A DNA stretch of 64,000 nt from Vibrio splendidus. Lineage in GTDB: Bacteria > Pseudomonadota > Gammaproteobacteria > Enterobacterales > Vibrionaceae. The DNA lies in assembly GCF_001557875.1 (NCBI RefSeq), contig NZ_LNRF01000005.1:233372-297371 (forward strand). Reading direction: 5' to 3'. Shown piece after piece: positions 39,501-47,005 of this stretch (positions are counted from its first letter, which is position 1; the number at the start of each line of letters is the position of its first letter). The translations under genes were made by a program, and so were the position numbers. The notes beneath the pieces were generated by a model. The model was not told where the DNA came from, searched no databases, and saw nothing but the letters and a program-made list of their open reading frames with translations.

Positions 39501-41005
39501 ACGTTCGGCTAACTGATGGGATCAGTGAGCTACAAAACAGCACAGGTAATAAAGTCTTTACGGATTGGACAATTGAAGGTGTGGAAGTTGATGACTCGGG
39601 CGCAGTTATCCAGCGTCATACTTTCCCAGTTAACAAAGATCTAGACACCACAGTTAACCTGAAATCCAACAAACGAAATGCCTACGCGTTTGAAGTAGTT
39701 GGAACTCTAGGTAAAGGCTTGGATGACGACATCACTAATACTTTTACGGCTACTGAATCTGACGGTACTGAAACCAGCGACAGCGTGACCAATCACATCA
39801 AGAAGATCCCAGATAACTCTGGGGAATTGGAGCTGACCAAGTCTGCGCTGCAAGATACCGCGCAAGTCGGCGATGCGGTTGAGTACGAGATCATCGTTGA
39901 AAATAACAACGAATCTTACTTTAAGGACGTCACCGTGGAAGACCGTTACCCAGGCGGTCTGAAATACATCGCAGACACATCAGAAATCGTATTGAGCGGT
40001 GTTGATGGTGAGTTTGGGACGCAAGACGATCGGGTTCTTTCTCAACAGCCGTCTGATACTGGAAAGCTGATGTTCACTTCGCTGAACTTTGATCCGGGTG
40101 AAAAGCTGCGTATCCGCTACTTATTACGCGTATCAGTAGGCGCAACCTTTGGTGATTACATCAACACTGCAGTCGCGAAGGTTGATGGTTTGGCCGTTTC
40201 TAATGAAGACACCGCCAAAGTGACTGTAGAACCGGACAAGGTGTTCGATACCTCATCAATCATCGGCAAAGTCTTCGAAGATCACAACAAAGATGGATTC
40301 CAAGCAGATGCAACGGCATTTAATGTTGAGCTAACAGCCAGCTTGCCTACTCAGGATTACATTGCTAGCTCTACAATCGTTCTCCGAGATGGTAAGGAGA
40401 TTGCAGTTAGAGATAAAGATCTAATTGGCGCAGCGACCTCGGCACTTGAGCAAGGTTTGGAGCTTGGCGATCTTTGGGGCCATTCGGTGAACCGAACGCT
40501 TCCAGAAACCAGCAAAGTGGTTATTCAGTTTAAAACTCGCACACAGCAGCGCTTTGATTTTTATGTCACGACCGATGCGGGTTCCCGTATCGAGTTTGAT
40601 GCACAAGGTCAGATTCAATTTAAGCATGAATCGGACAAGAAAAAGGGACTGAGCGCGGAAAACCTCAACGTAACCAGAAACCTGTATCGCGATGGAGAGA
40701 ATTACCTGTGGGAAATCGTTATCGAGAACAAAGGTATTTACGAAGATGGTATTCCGGGCGTTAAGTTGATGACGGTTGAGGGAATCGTTATTTACACAGA
40801 CCAGTACGGTCGTTACCACGTGCCCGACCAATGGGTACTCAATAAGAAAGGTAAGAACTTCCTAGTGAAGTTGGACACTGATTCGCTATCCACCTCCATG
40901 GAAGTGGTGAGCGAAAACCCGAAAGTGTTGCGAATTACCCCGAACAAGCTCACTAAGTTCAACTTTAGCGTGCATCGCAAAGACCAACAAAGTGAACAGC
41001 AGTAA
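30515..41005 (+). CDS. Giant exported DUF11-repeat surface protein
   Basis: About 3496 residues from ATG at 30515 (in-frame ATG at 30467 adds 16). A signal peptide (MFRYNLVFFLSILLFPFASYA) is followed by about 21 repeats of roughly 150 residues. Each repeat starts near a Y-x-P-G motif, has Y-x-I-x-V-x-N-x-G, D-x-I, a Trp-Thr-(I/V) strand, an acidic D-I-D-T-D stretch, and a G-x-I-x-N strand. The last repeat (about 3160-3300) is the classical DUF11 domain. The C-terminus has an SdrD-B/carboxypeptidase-regulatory-like segment (VFEDHNKDGFQ, GVKLMTVEGIVIYTDQYGRY) and ends in VLRITPNKLTKFNFSV. Such proteins form long Ig-like stalks. It is first in an operon with a predicted outer-membrane barrel and an OmpA lipoprotein, so surface display is inferred. 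Confidence 0.82.
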   Translation: MFRYNLVFFLSILLFPFASYADTTGLVMDLSVDSASYDNDQQVAYTLVLTNESDKTIAELDVKDELLNILTTDEQGNNVSAFSQVSTQAQSSFLSSPGDYSRFGNLDASDVRIAAGGSVTYTMVATISADAAGTIDNVASASTGLLDAVESNTKSIQRGVYQHDVVVSVDKTNYQLNNKLTYKIKVSNTGDTFIQALDVQDVISDIKALNIEGALQQAFTDNVNSATKVEGSKSDPGTFAESGDLSVSDASIDIGGSVTYEIQTTVADNLVGDIVNDNITAETRDALVVGDELTTPPTQPNIALTHTLNQSDSYLVDDKFSYTVTVSNQADTGIAYHYSVQQFLADLETDLGNDISNNKNADDTMGNPYESWTNQVITIGSNSISELNDTGIESNKSLNDTVSIYPGEQVLYSVEVDVSPVSIGVIPQVIARVVNAEGTSGSTDVLTAPLDTQQVLNSSSSQITRNKNTTDTTYVPGIVGDNEVVYDIVISNKDAEFFANDVEVVDKFACIVTQQADGSTASAFSEWKLEVADRSGDGSNYGSFNYGAWTKNDIDLKVDLAPEGFVHYKLTAKVADTSVGQIVDDGTDAGLCLGDNLGESGSGVQMPNSKLKVQKEVDSRYYSAGGTLNYDITVENNGDGYAIDVPVYDDLVSVMTTSINGTQTKAYFSWVITAKSYASDGSISTNSEPGFTDDIEGNQKNQKILDVKAKLAPHDKIVYSIAAIVNPIADDEIRNEVTVDSVLYSDRGSYPRDYYLVLDKRVDGNNEQNAYTDTTKTITYTIRITNPEGNGFASNINVKDEIKAIKAELLHEPGESKPVFSSWTISAEREATSPLVKAFTNPGLFKDNDNLDAIAQIPPGATITYTIVGTLDRSVDSEILWGEFTNTATVTGPDTNLSDTVRTYPSEPNLVVAKTAQNTDFVVGERATFDIYIYNRGIGYANDATVQDSISALNFFNSWTIVGSTNTDKPGSRYGDIANDTDIDTDVDITPGGWVHYEVSGIVKSDYEEEQVSNRVDVYDPITDRDHSSSAQIDNSNSAYDINVSLSKTTDAVRYTPGEDLTYTIVIGNNGDTDETDLIFMDRLSEITTTLANDKDGEVEDVLNQNPFDYWSVDTGSGFGPQTTEDVEFPVSIPAKDFVTVRIKAHVKDNAVSNGVADRDGGIIRNEAVLIHDDNAGCTDDCEYAKRAVAENHQVHNNGGVVRTTNINRYSPGDELTYTIKYNSQDGRGYRNNVDVNELINEISVELQDGRSGNPFFDDSVGSNKFTVAVAKSVPANAGTTDGTKDGDVANDTDIVTSIDIDAGEDVTYTVTGTVRPDAVGDIHYRDTVVIPDDYHLDFDKTTDEVVYEPAKTVTYHLVIENDGKGNAHDIPIVDNLEDITVSLVDGNTGPAYSDWTITSIATGTDSEYVDAGAGAGNVYTSTNSNLDVEADIPMGAKLEYQVVATINDKANGDVVNVLTVDGDTISHDIQQEARKVDFEKNILAYYDTNGNELVGATNYMPGGYVEYEILIENISSAHVDDMSLRDDIDQINTQYFDGTRGPAFDSWTIEISADSSGISNPDVDSSIQDNRPIDTHFDISANNFSRAMSSAFVRYVIKAKISPKAVGSFTNKAYIDEDNGNELIAVSPPSTMADPEVTFSKKAFYDAGFSSQKTEYSQASDESEVYYRVEIKNTGDGTEYGSRLEDAISAIQTRIAEDSITSGGDPVGQPFLAGWEVSLDKTAATGSITDAIDFVSGNNIDIDNEIVIAAQESLTFTIHALIREDALGDIKNKASYDGSVRTATLMPLENNTSVEKRVVSINGNLFTDGDTYLPGDEVEYEFVVTNQENGWANDVQIKDTITDIEVEVIGNNKRMPAFVSSDISHEISNGIDANIDTYVPSYNTSGNLDIETDIAAREVLTFNLTGIVRDDALGTIDANRVTAGSDSATSQEIPPKDAELDYFKTLVYTDGESAGCSVPSNDGSGCTYAPRGDVEYQVTLENIGDSIAGDVPVIDAIHAIKTEDGDHAFSDWATAIAVEPAGTYDVQGSYSGSVPLDATVDLRPGERIVFDVRGTVSASATGTITNTAQVNNGNTNDIILDPGRSNILIDKWTDTPEYVPGGMVNYYIDITNNDVDTGLFSIRDIISSFEVETVDGSMKPALTEWTVDYDVLYNSAPSDPNANDFSELDKLVGQNSPDIDLPLESIKMAGRDDAGTGGGDKYTIVRIHVEGKVRDDAIGRFTNTAYLRHGLDNSKIARLREGYITPKPGQLVLTKETTPIAEPDAKYQPGQPISYKITVANTGEGYLVDQVLTDRIDTIMTEVANSPDQEQALTGNWVISNEQLDGSGDPTLNARKDVISTPQGYGATYSIHPGDSYSFVVTNTVNDKAKGEITNVVKVEGDDGEHSADATYLPEDAQVEIIKEVDKAEYLPGEALQYTVTVKNNGLGWAEDVAIQDALKLVETTIAGGATEQAFDPASIQISAVSTTGETPVPDATSGEDLNETLDIAPQDSIVFTILVTTNPLATGDITNIASATFDGTTFDDSATSTPVLATVSVKKTVDTPSYEVTNLINYDITVTNSSDAFASGVQLQDIISDIQVDTTADKQESAFLLWEVSFDASDDRSVVTPKTFDLSEDIDVSMDVAPQSTVTFHVKALIRTTAIGYISNTATITYNGTPQDSTVVMTPKDSEFVATKTNVQTEYEPGGELEFLITVENTSNNYINDLSVVDDMESIEVSYYDGSTGPAFVAGSTSLVVDSTTIGTTTEQVSPTEYNVDIAPHGTVVFRSKGTVVDTATGHIVNTAQVDGGDVISPPVHTVAAVVQAELFTDAPYYVPGEQVEYHLVVQNIGRGIAKDVALYTQFSESMGDHIDGSHSHAFDDWTLTASSEGAETQPGTFDNDKDIFTLVDIAPGGKIDYTFTLTVNEDMLTNIDVLGYYLDLTGSPTMRARSKNMLASETSMQVIADQVSALDLPPVGADLVVEKRSDKPEYTEDDVSVTYYLAVTNNGLGNAANVRLTDGISELQNSTGNKVFTDWTIEGVEVDDSGAVIQRHTFPVNKDLDTTVNLKSNKRNAYAFEVVGTLGKGLDDDITNTFTATESDGTETSDSVTNHIKKIPDNSGELELTKSALQDTAQVGDAVEYEIIVENNNESYFKDVTVEDRYPGGLKYIADTSEIVLSGVDGEFGTQDDRVLSQQPSDTGKLMFTSLNFDPGEKLRIRYLLRVSVGATFGDYINTAVAKVDGLAVSNEDTAKVTVEPDKVFDTSSIIGKVFEDHNKDGFQADATAFNVELTASLPTQDYIASSTIVLRDGKEIAVRDKDLIGAATSALEQGLELGDLWGHSVNRTLPETSKVVIQFKTRTQQRFDFYVTTDAGSRIEFDAQGQIQFKHESDKKKGLSAENLNVTRNLYRDGENYLWEIVIENKGIYEDGIPGVKLMTVEGIVIYTDQYGRYHVPDQWVLNKKGKNFLVKLDTDSLSTSMEVVSENPKVLRITPNKLTKFNFSVHRKDQQSEQQ

Positions 41006-41032
41006 GCCATTGGAACCGTATCTGGAAATTGT

Positions 41033-44000
41033 ATGAAAGTATTTAGTAAGTCTCGTTTAGCGACGTGTGTGTTGACTGCCATTCCAGTGATGGCGGTAGC
41101 GAAAGACACGGGCAAGCTTGAAAAGCTTGGTTCTGAGACAACGGGCATTGAAATTACCAAGCCGAACCAAGACCAAGACAGCTCGCGTATTTACTTAGAA
41201 CAAGGTGCTATTTGGGCAAGCCGCGACATCACTCGCTTTGACCCGGTGCTGGATGTCAGTGTCAGCGATGAGTTGGAAGTCGATCAGGGCACACTGCGTG
41301 ACAGCGTTGGTTTCACCATCACCACCAACTATGGTTACTACATCAAAAAGTACCAGTTGGAAGTGTACCGCGTGGGTGATTTTGGTTTATCTGAGCCTAT
41401 CACGGTACTTGGTGGTGATAAATTGGCAAACGACTCTGACATCAATTGGGATGGTCAAACCGATGTCGACTACCAATTTAATGTCGGTGAGCAGCTGATG
41501 TTCCGTCTAAAAGCGTGGGACAAAGATGGCAACATGGATGTGACCACCGTTGGTGTTACTGATCTAGTGAAACCTGACTCTGAAGTTGATATCGACCGAA
41601 ACGATAATGACGATGAAGAGAGCAAAGGTAAAAGCTATGGAAAAGCAAAGCTGATGCGTCACAACATTCCAACCAATGCGGGTTTAGCGAAGTTCATCGG
41701 CACTGGCTTGAAAGGCGTTGATAAAGTCATCATCGGTGAAGACGAATTTGATGTCGAAGACGGCAACTTATACGCAGAACAATACTTACCAACAGACTCC
41801 TACATTTTCCCAACCAAGGTTGTGTTTGATAACGGTGATGAACGTCGTTACAAGCTTTACGTTCGTATTCCAGATACGTACTACGCACAAACCGGCTTGG
41901 CTGATCTTTATGTTGGTAAGAACAATGTGTCTGGTAATAGCGATGCATTAAGTGTCGATGACCAGTACCAAGATGACATCTATAACCAAGGTCGTTTAGC
42001 GTACTTTAGTCAGGGTAAGTTTGGCGACAAACTTCGTGTAACGACTCACTTCGATACTCGAGAAAGTGAGATAAAGGATATGTTCAAACACCCGTTCGCC
42101 TCGGACGATTCGGATGTGTTCGATATCCTCGAAGACGACGATGAGCTGTATTACGGTAACTATGGTGACAGCTCAAACATCGAAAAAGTGGTCAACACCA
42201 AGGGCAAGGTTTACCTCAATGTGGAGTACGATAAGTCTCAATACTTGTGGGGTAACTACAACACGGGTTTAACAGGCACCGAGAACAACGATTACAACCG
42301 TAGCCTCTATGGTTTCAAAGCTGATTATCGTACTCGCGATACTACACAATACGGTGAAGATCGTCTGAACGTGGTCGGTTTTACCGCAGAAGCAGATTCG
42401 TTGTATGCACACGATGAGTTCTTGGGCACAGGCGGTTCTCTGTACTTCCTTCGTCATGGTGAAGCGGTACCAGGAAGCGACAAGGTTTATGTAAAAGTAA
42501 AAGATGAATCAGGCCTAGTGCAAAATGAAATCCCACTTGAGCCGGGTGTCGACTATGACTTCGACCCGTACCAAGGTCGAATCATTCTGACCAAGCCACT
42601 CGACAATATCTTGTCTGACAGTTTCGGCAGCGTCATTGAAAACGGCGACGATTACGAAAACTTCCTGGTTGTCGATTATGAGTATGTTCCTCAAGGTTCA
42701 GACTCATTAGATGCGATGTCTTACGGTGGTCGTGCCAAAGGCTGGTTCAACGATTATATTGGCGTTGGCGTGACGTACGCGACCCAAGAGAAAGATAATC
42801 AAGATTACGAGTCTTACGGTACCGACTTAACGCTACGTGCTACTGAGGGGACCTACATTAAGGCTGAGTTTGCGCATAGTGAAGGTAAGCAAACCGAGTC
42901 GAATTTCGTCTCTACCGATGGTGGTTTAACCTTTACGCCCATTGGCGACACATTGGAAGACCGCGAGGGTGACAGTGTCCAAATCACAGCAGTCACCAGC
43001 CTTTATGACCTTGCCCCAACCATCTTTGGTGCCGTTGGCAATGACCTGAAACTTTGGTATCGAGACAAAGACGCAGGGTACAGCTACGCGAGCAGCAGCG
43101 ATGATTTAGAACAAGAAGCTTACGGTGCAGAGCTTCGTCTACAAGCCACTGACCGTTTGGCTGTGCTGTCTCGCTTTTCGACCAACGAAGAGCGAGATGT
43201 CGACGGCAATCTTGAAACAGATACCGAAACGATTGAGATCGAAACTCAAGTCAAAATCACTCAGCACATCAAGGTTTCAGCGGCAGGGCAACAAACTGAA
43301 GAGCTTAACCAAAACGACGAGCACAGCGATGCTACGTTAGCGGGTGTTCGTTTGGAATACATGTGGGACAGCGAGAATAGCGTTTACGTTAAAGGGCAAA
43401 AGACCGTGGATCAGTCGGATGACTATGACGAAAACGACAGCGCGTCGATTGGTGCTGAATTCCAAGTGTTGGAAGACTTGTCACTTGGCGGCGAATACAC
43501 CGATGGCGACCGAGGCCAAGTAGCAGAAGCGACGGTGACTTACGATGTATCCGATGACCACTCAACCTACGTAACTTATGTAGATGATAACTACGAAGGT
43601 CAAAACAACGTGATTGTTGGCCAGCGTGCAGATCTCACCAGCAGTGTCGATTTCTACCAAGAGAACCAATTCGTTGATGAAAACGATGGTCACGGTCGTA
43701 TCGATTCGTATGGTTTTGGTTACGACGTGACGGAAGATGTCGAGATGGGCATCGGTTATCAACTTGGTGAAATTGAAGATGACGAGAACATAACCACAGA
43801 GCGTGAGTCCATCAGCTTCAATGCATCAATTGACCTAGACGACATCACCTTAAGCCACAAATTCGAATATCGAGTGGATAAGAGTGAGGACGACCCAGAG
43901 ATAGCACAACGTGAGCTGCAACAAATCGTAACCACCAACCGTTACACGCACCACTTAACAGAAGAGTACACGCTGTTTGGCAAGTACAACTATTCAATTA

Positions 44001-44548
44001 CAGAGAGTGAAACCACTGGCGAAACCATGGCGCAATTCACCGAAGCCACAGGTGGACTTGCGTATCGTCCGATCTATAACGACCGATTAAACCTACTTAG
44101 CCGTTACACCTACATTGCGGACTTCGATCAACTGGATCGTGATGTGGATTATCAAGACGAAACTAGCCAGATCATTGAAATTGAAGCGATCTACTCAATT
44201 GACCAGCATTGGGATGTTGGCACTAAATATGCGCATAAAGACAAAGAGCAAGCTTTTGAGCGTGCTTCTGGCGCGAATGAGATCGTTAAAAGCGACATCG
44301 ATTTATACGGACTGAGCGCTTCTTACCGCGTGATGAAAGAGTGGGATGTGACGGGTGAATATCATTGGAAAACAGACACACTCAACGACGAGCTAGAACA
44401 CGGTGCGTTAGTTTCGGTGAACAAGCACATCGGCGAGAACTTCAAAATGGGGATTGGTTATAACTTCTCTGCGTTTGATAGCGATCTAACCAATGATGAT
44501 GACTACGACGCATCCGGTGTGTTCATTAACTTAGTCGGTAAGATTTAA
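41033..44548 (+). CDS. Large predicted outer-membrane beta-barrel protein of the DUF11 operon
   Basis: 1171 residues. A signal peptide (cleavage after MAVA, before KDTGKLEK) is followed by an N-terminal region of about 550 residues with beta-sandwich-like segments, including an acidic spacer (DSEVDIDRNDNDDEE) and 'GVDYDFDPYQGRIILTKPL', a stretch known from large outer-membrane proteins near DUF11 proteins. From about 565 to the end there are many alternating amphipathic strands separated by very acidic loops, ending GVFINLVGKI, as in outer-membrane barrels. It lies 27 bases after the giant gene and 60 before the OmpA-like gene. A role as anchor or export pore for the giant protein is inference. 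No TonB box or plug is evident. Confidence 0.7.
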   Translation: MKVFSKSRLATCVLTAIPVMAVAKDTGKLEKLGSETTGIEITKPNQDQDSSRIYLEQGAIWASRDITRFDPVLDVSVSDELEVDQGTLRDSVGFTITTNYGYYIKKYQLEVYRVGDFGLSEPITVLGGDKLANDSDINWDGQTDVDYQFNVGEQLMFRLKAWDKDGNMDVTTVGVTDLVKPDSEVDIDRNDNDDEESKGKSYGKAKLMRHNIPTNAGLAKFIGTGLKGVDKVIIGEDEFDVEDGNLYAEQYLPTDSYIFPTKVVFDNGDERRYKLYVRIPDTYYAQTGLADLYVGKNNVSGNSDALSVDDQYQDDIYNQGRLAYFSQGKFGDKLRVTTHFDTRESEIKDMFKHPFASDDSDVFDILEDDDELYYGNYGDSSNIEKVVNTKGKVYLNVEYDKSQYLWGNYNTGLTGTENNDYNRSLYGFKADYRTRDTTQYGEDRLNVVGFTAEADSLYAHDEFLGTGGSLYFLRHGEAVPGSDKVYVKVKDESGLVQNEIPLEPGVDYDFDPYQGRIILTKPLDNILSDSFGSVIENGDDYENFLVVDYEYVPQGSDSLDAMSYGGRAKGWFNDYIGVGVTYATQEKDNQDYESYGTDLTLRATEGTYIKAEFAHSEGKQTESNFVSTDGGLTFTPIGDTLEDREGDSVQITAVTSLYDLAPTIFGAVGNDLKLWYRDKDAGYSYASSSDDLEQEAYGAELRLQATDRLAVLSRFSTNEERDVDGNLETDTETIEIETQVKITQHIKVSAAGQQTEELNQNDEHSDATLAGVRLEYMWDSENSVYVKGQKTVDQSDDYDENDSASIGAEFQVLEDLSLGGEYTDGDRGQVAEATVTYDVSDDHSTYVTYVDDNYEGQNNVIVGQRADLTSSVDFYQENQFVDENDGHGRIDSYGFGYDVTEDVEMGIGYQLGEIEDDENITTERESISFNASIDLDDITLSHKFEYRVDKSEDDPEIAQRELQQIVTTNRYTHHLTEEYTLFGKYNYSITESETTGETMAQFTEATGGLAYRPIYNDRLNLLSRYTYIADFDQLDRDVDYQDETSQIIEIEAIYSIDQHWDVGTKYAHKDKEQAFERASGANEIVKSDIDLYGLSASYRVMKEWDVTGEYHWKTDTLNDELEHGALVSVNKHIGENFKMGIGYNFSAFDSDLTNDDDYDASGVFINLVGKI

Positions 44549-44608
44549 GCCTGCCCGAGAGGGTTAAAAGCAGAGAGTTGAGAATTCAAAGTGACAGCTA
44601 AGAGTAAT

Positions 44609-45583
44609 ATGAAAACAATTATTTTCCTAATAAGCGCAGTGATGAGTACTTTGCTGCTTTCCGGCTGTGCAACCGACACGTATGTGAGTCAAGAGAACCG
44701 AGACAAGTTTGCGGGTATCGACGTGTCTAAGTTTTTAATCAGCGAGTGTTTGGCGCCAGAGCGTGAGGTGCATATCGCTATCGCAGAGCATTTTGCGTTT
44801 GATAAATACCAATTGCGTGACCTCGACAAGATCAATTTAGATACGTTTGTTAAAGAGATCAGAGGCCTCAAAGGGCGAATTACAATTGTCGGCCACACTG
44901 ATTACAAAGGCTCTCTGGAATATAACGAGCGTCTTTCACAGCGACGCGCTAAGTCAGTGGCTGATTATCTGCAAGCCCATTTAGATCCTAAGCAGTATGA
45001 TTGGGAAGTGAAACATCTTGGGGAAACTCAACCTTTGTTGTTGGGCAAAACCGATAAAGATCGAGCAGAGAACCGCCGTGCATTTATCGTGTTTGAAGAA
45101 GCGCAGAAGTATGAAGAGATGCCTTTCTGTGAGCCACCAAAACCTGAGCGTAAAGTGTACATGGCGATAACACCACACTTTGACTTTGATAAGTCGGTGC
45201 TTAAGCAAGAAGATCTAACTCAGTTAGATGACTTCACAACGAAGTTGAGCGGCCTGCAAGGCAGCATAATGGTGGCAGGGCACACCGACCAAGCTGGCTC
45301 GGTCTCTTACAACGAGAAGTTGGCTGAACGCCGCGCAGAAACCGTGGTTGAATACCTTAAAACCAAGCTCGACCCTAAGCAGTTCATCTGGGAAGTGAAG
45401 TCATTTGGTAAGTTGCAGCCTGCGATCAATGAACGCTCTGAAAAAGCCGATGCGTTAAACCGCCGAGCGTTTATCGTGTTTAAAGAGTCGGATATTACTG
45501 CCGAACAGGAACAGCAAACACTATCAGGTAGTGAGCAAGGTTTTCTTCGTAGTGAAAGCGATCAGAAGCATGGCTATGAATAA
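44609..45583 (+). CDS. Lipoprotein with two OmpA C-terminal (peptidoglycan-binding) domains
   Basis: 324 residues from ATG at 44609; a GTG at 44591 is in frame. The signal peptide ends in a lipobox (LLSGC, Cys20). Two OmpA-like domains follow (about 48-165 and 180-300), each with an F-D-K strand, GHTD(Y/Q)xGS, NE(R/K)LxxRRA and NRRAFIVF, the residues that bind the meso-diaminopimelate of peptidoglycan. The two domains resemble each other, so the gene arose by internal duplication. Third gene of the DUF11 operon; a hydrophilic tail of about 30 residues ends the protein. It likely anchors the complex to the cell wall. Confidence 0.85.
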   Translation: MKTIIFLISAVMSTLLLSGCATDTYVSQENRDKFAGIDVSKFLISECLAPEREVHIAIAEHFAFDKYQLRDLDKINLDTFVKEIRGLKGRITIVGHTDYKGSLEYNERLSQRRAKSVADYLQAHLDPKQYDWEVKHLGETQPLLLGKTDKDRAENRRAFIVFEEAQKYEEMPFCEPPKPERKVYMAITPHFDFDKSVLKQEDLTQLDDFTTKLSGLQGSIMVAGHTDQAGSVSYNEKLAERRAETVVEYLKTKLDPKQFIWEVKSFGKLQPAINERSEKADALNRRAFIVFKESDITAEQEQQTLSGSEQGFLRSESDQKHGYE

Positions 45584-45606
45584 AGAGCAATCTTTTAAAT
45601 AATGTG

Positions 45607-45634
45607 AAAAAGCCCCATGCGCTGGGGCTTTTTG
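45607..45634. terminator. Terminator of the DUF11 surface operon
   Basis: AAAAAGCCCC-ATGCGCT-GGGGCTTTTT: a strong hairpin with T tracts on both strands, between convergent genes. Confidence 0.88.
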
Positions 45635-45665
45635 ATATGTGTTTTCTGATAAAAGGGTCGTTAAT

Positions 45666-46091
45666 CTACTCAGAAGGTAAATTCTGCTTCAATTCTAGAA
45701 GCATTTGATAAGCACTTTCACCGGACATCTCATATGGGTTGAATTGGTTGGATGTTGAAAACTGTAAGTTTACCAGTTCGGTTAGGTTCGACTGAGGAAT
45801 ATCACCCATAGACCAGTCTCCAAATTGCCGACAATCTATTTCCTTGAAATACAAGATCATTACTTTTTTGTGCCGCTTATCATTCAGAATATGATTATAG
45901 GTATGATTAACTGCGCTCCTTGAACCTTCGATACATTGTAAAAAATACTTATCGTTATGGCTAAGTAGACCTGTTAAATGGCTTTGCTTATTACGGTCGT
46001 GTGAAATTTGGAGTATGTCGTTTAAAGCCTCCGAATCGCAACTTTCACAAAGCGTACTGACATAAATTAACCGAGTTAGGCGCATAGGCAT
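45666..46091 (-). CDS. BLUF-domain blue-light photoreceptor
   Basis: 141 residues, a single short BLUF domain with a C-terminal cap. Key residues are present: the flavin-proximal Tyr10 (TRLIYVST), an Asn and Thr-Gly-Leu-Leu segment (NKQSHLTGLL), and Gln in FLQCIEGSR; the Trp of FGDWSMG is also there. These bind FAD and switch on blue light. It has no output domain, so it probably works through a partner protein. Met3 is an alternative start. Single gene next to the surface operon, converging with it. Confidence 0.88.
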   Translation of the reverse strand: MPMRLTRLIYVSTLCESCDSEALNDILQISHDRNKQSHLTGLLSHNDKYFLQCIEGSRSAVNHTYNHILNDKRHKKVMILYFKEIDCRQFGDWSMGDIPQSNLTELVNLQFSTSNQFNPYEMSGESAYQMLLELKQNLPSE

Positions 46092-46287
46092 TACTTCGAA
46101 TGTTATTCAAAAGGTACTAATAAATATAAGCCAAGCTCATGGAATTGCGAGTTATTGGCTTAATTGTTACTCGGAGGTTTTGGGAAGAGAATGAGGTGGG
46201 TATCAAGTAGAAGGAATGCTCGCAAGAGGCGCTAAAATAACTCAAATTTTGGCCAATTAGTCATTTCAGCGACCTTTTATGATCTCG

Positions 46288-46479
46288 TTAGTTGTTTAGA
46301 ATCGAAATAGATTCAACGTTAGAAGAGGCATCAAATCGAACGTTGACCAACACACTCTCTCGTTCGAAAGTCACATCATCAAAGTCAGTAGCTGCGATCT
46401 TAAATCCATTCCTTGCAAACAAACTTGTTACCGTTGTCCGTTGTTTCTGTTCCATTGCGCATGTCAGTAGTTCGTTCAT
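46288..46479 (-). CDS. Small hypothetical protein (63 aa)
   Basis: 63 residues from ATG at 46479 with GGAGATAACG directly upstream, a strong ribosome site; an ATG four codons earlier is less well placed. The sequence (MNELLTCAMEQKQRTTVTSL, then ATDFDDVTFERESVLVNVRF) is soluble, with beta-like strands at the end. No family is recognised. Confidence 0.6.
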   Translation of the reverse strand: MNELLTCAMEQKQRTTVTSLFARNGFKIAATDFDDVTFERESVLVNVRFDASSNVESISILNN

Positions 46480-47005
46480 CGTTATCTCCATATTAGGTAA
46501 CCGTGTGCATTTTTTAAGCGTACAGCCTCTTTAGTATGAGATCAATTGCCTAATAGATAAGCTATATTGATGTGTTCAATTGAATGATTTTGATATTCAA
46601 AAATGCAATGGGTAAGTGGGAGTGCGATTGCGTTAGTTATGATAAGTAGAGTGTTATGTGACCACAGTTCAGCATTAATCGAGAACGAAATTTTTTGTAA
46701 TAATCGCGTTGAAATAAGTGCTTACAAAACAGGGGGAAACATACTCGCCGTTTAGTATGTTAGGTCTGTGGTTGGAATCATTGTTTGTCTATATCCAGCT
46801 TAACTAAAGTACACCGATTTATGATAAGTCGAGTTCCTAATGAACGATTTATTGAAATCTCGTATGTCTAAGCGGTGTTGTTATAAGTGTTATTAATTGC
46901 ATAAGCTTGATTTTAATATTGGTTTGATTTATAAAATAAGCGTTCGTTCATTAACTTCATGATTATATTAGTTTTTACTAACCTTTGATAACATGGAGAA
47001 AGGTG
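46480..47005. promoter_or_regulatory. 526-bp AT-rich spacer with an inverted repeat
   Basis: No gene is visible. AACATACT at 46738-46745 and AGTATGTT at 46754-46761 form a perfect 8-bp inverted repeat with an 8-base spacer, a possible operator. The rest is AT-rich promoter-like DNA for the gene at 47006, preceded by GGAGAAAGGTG. An undetected small RNA cannot be excluded. Confidence 0.4.

Noticed and set aside
30515..40250. DNA-level repeat array or CRISPR in the giant gene
   Set aside because: The repetition is at protein level (diverged ~150-residue repeats); no short identical DNA repeats with spacers were seen.
46562..46985. Small regulatory RNA in the long spacer
   Set aside because: No clear promoter plus terminator pair could be recognised; only a short inverted repeat is noted.
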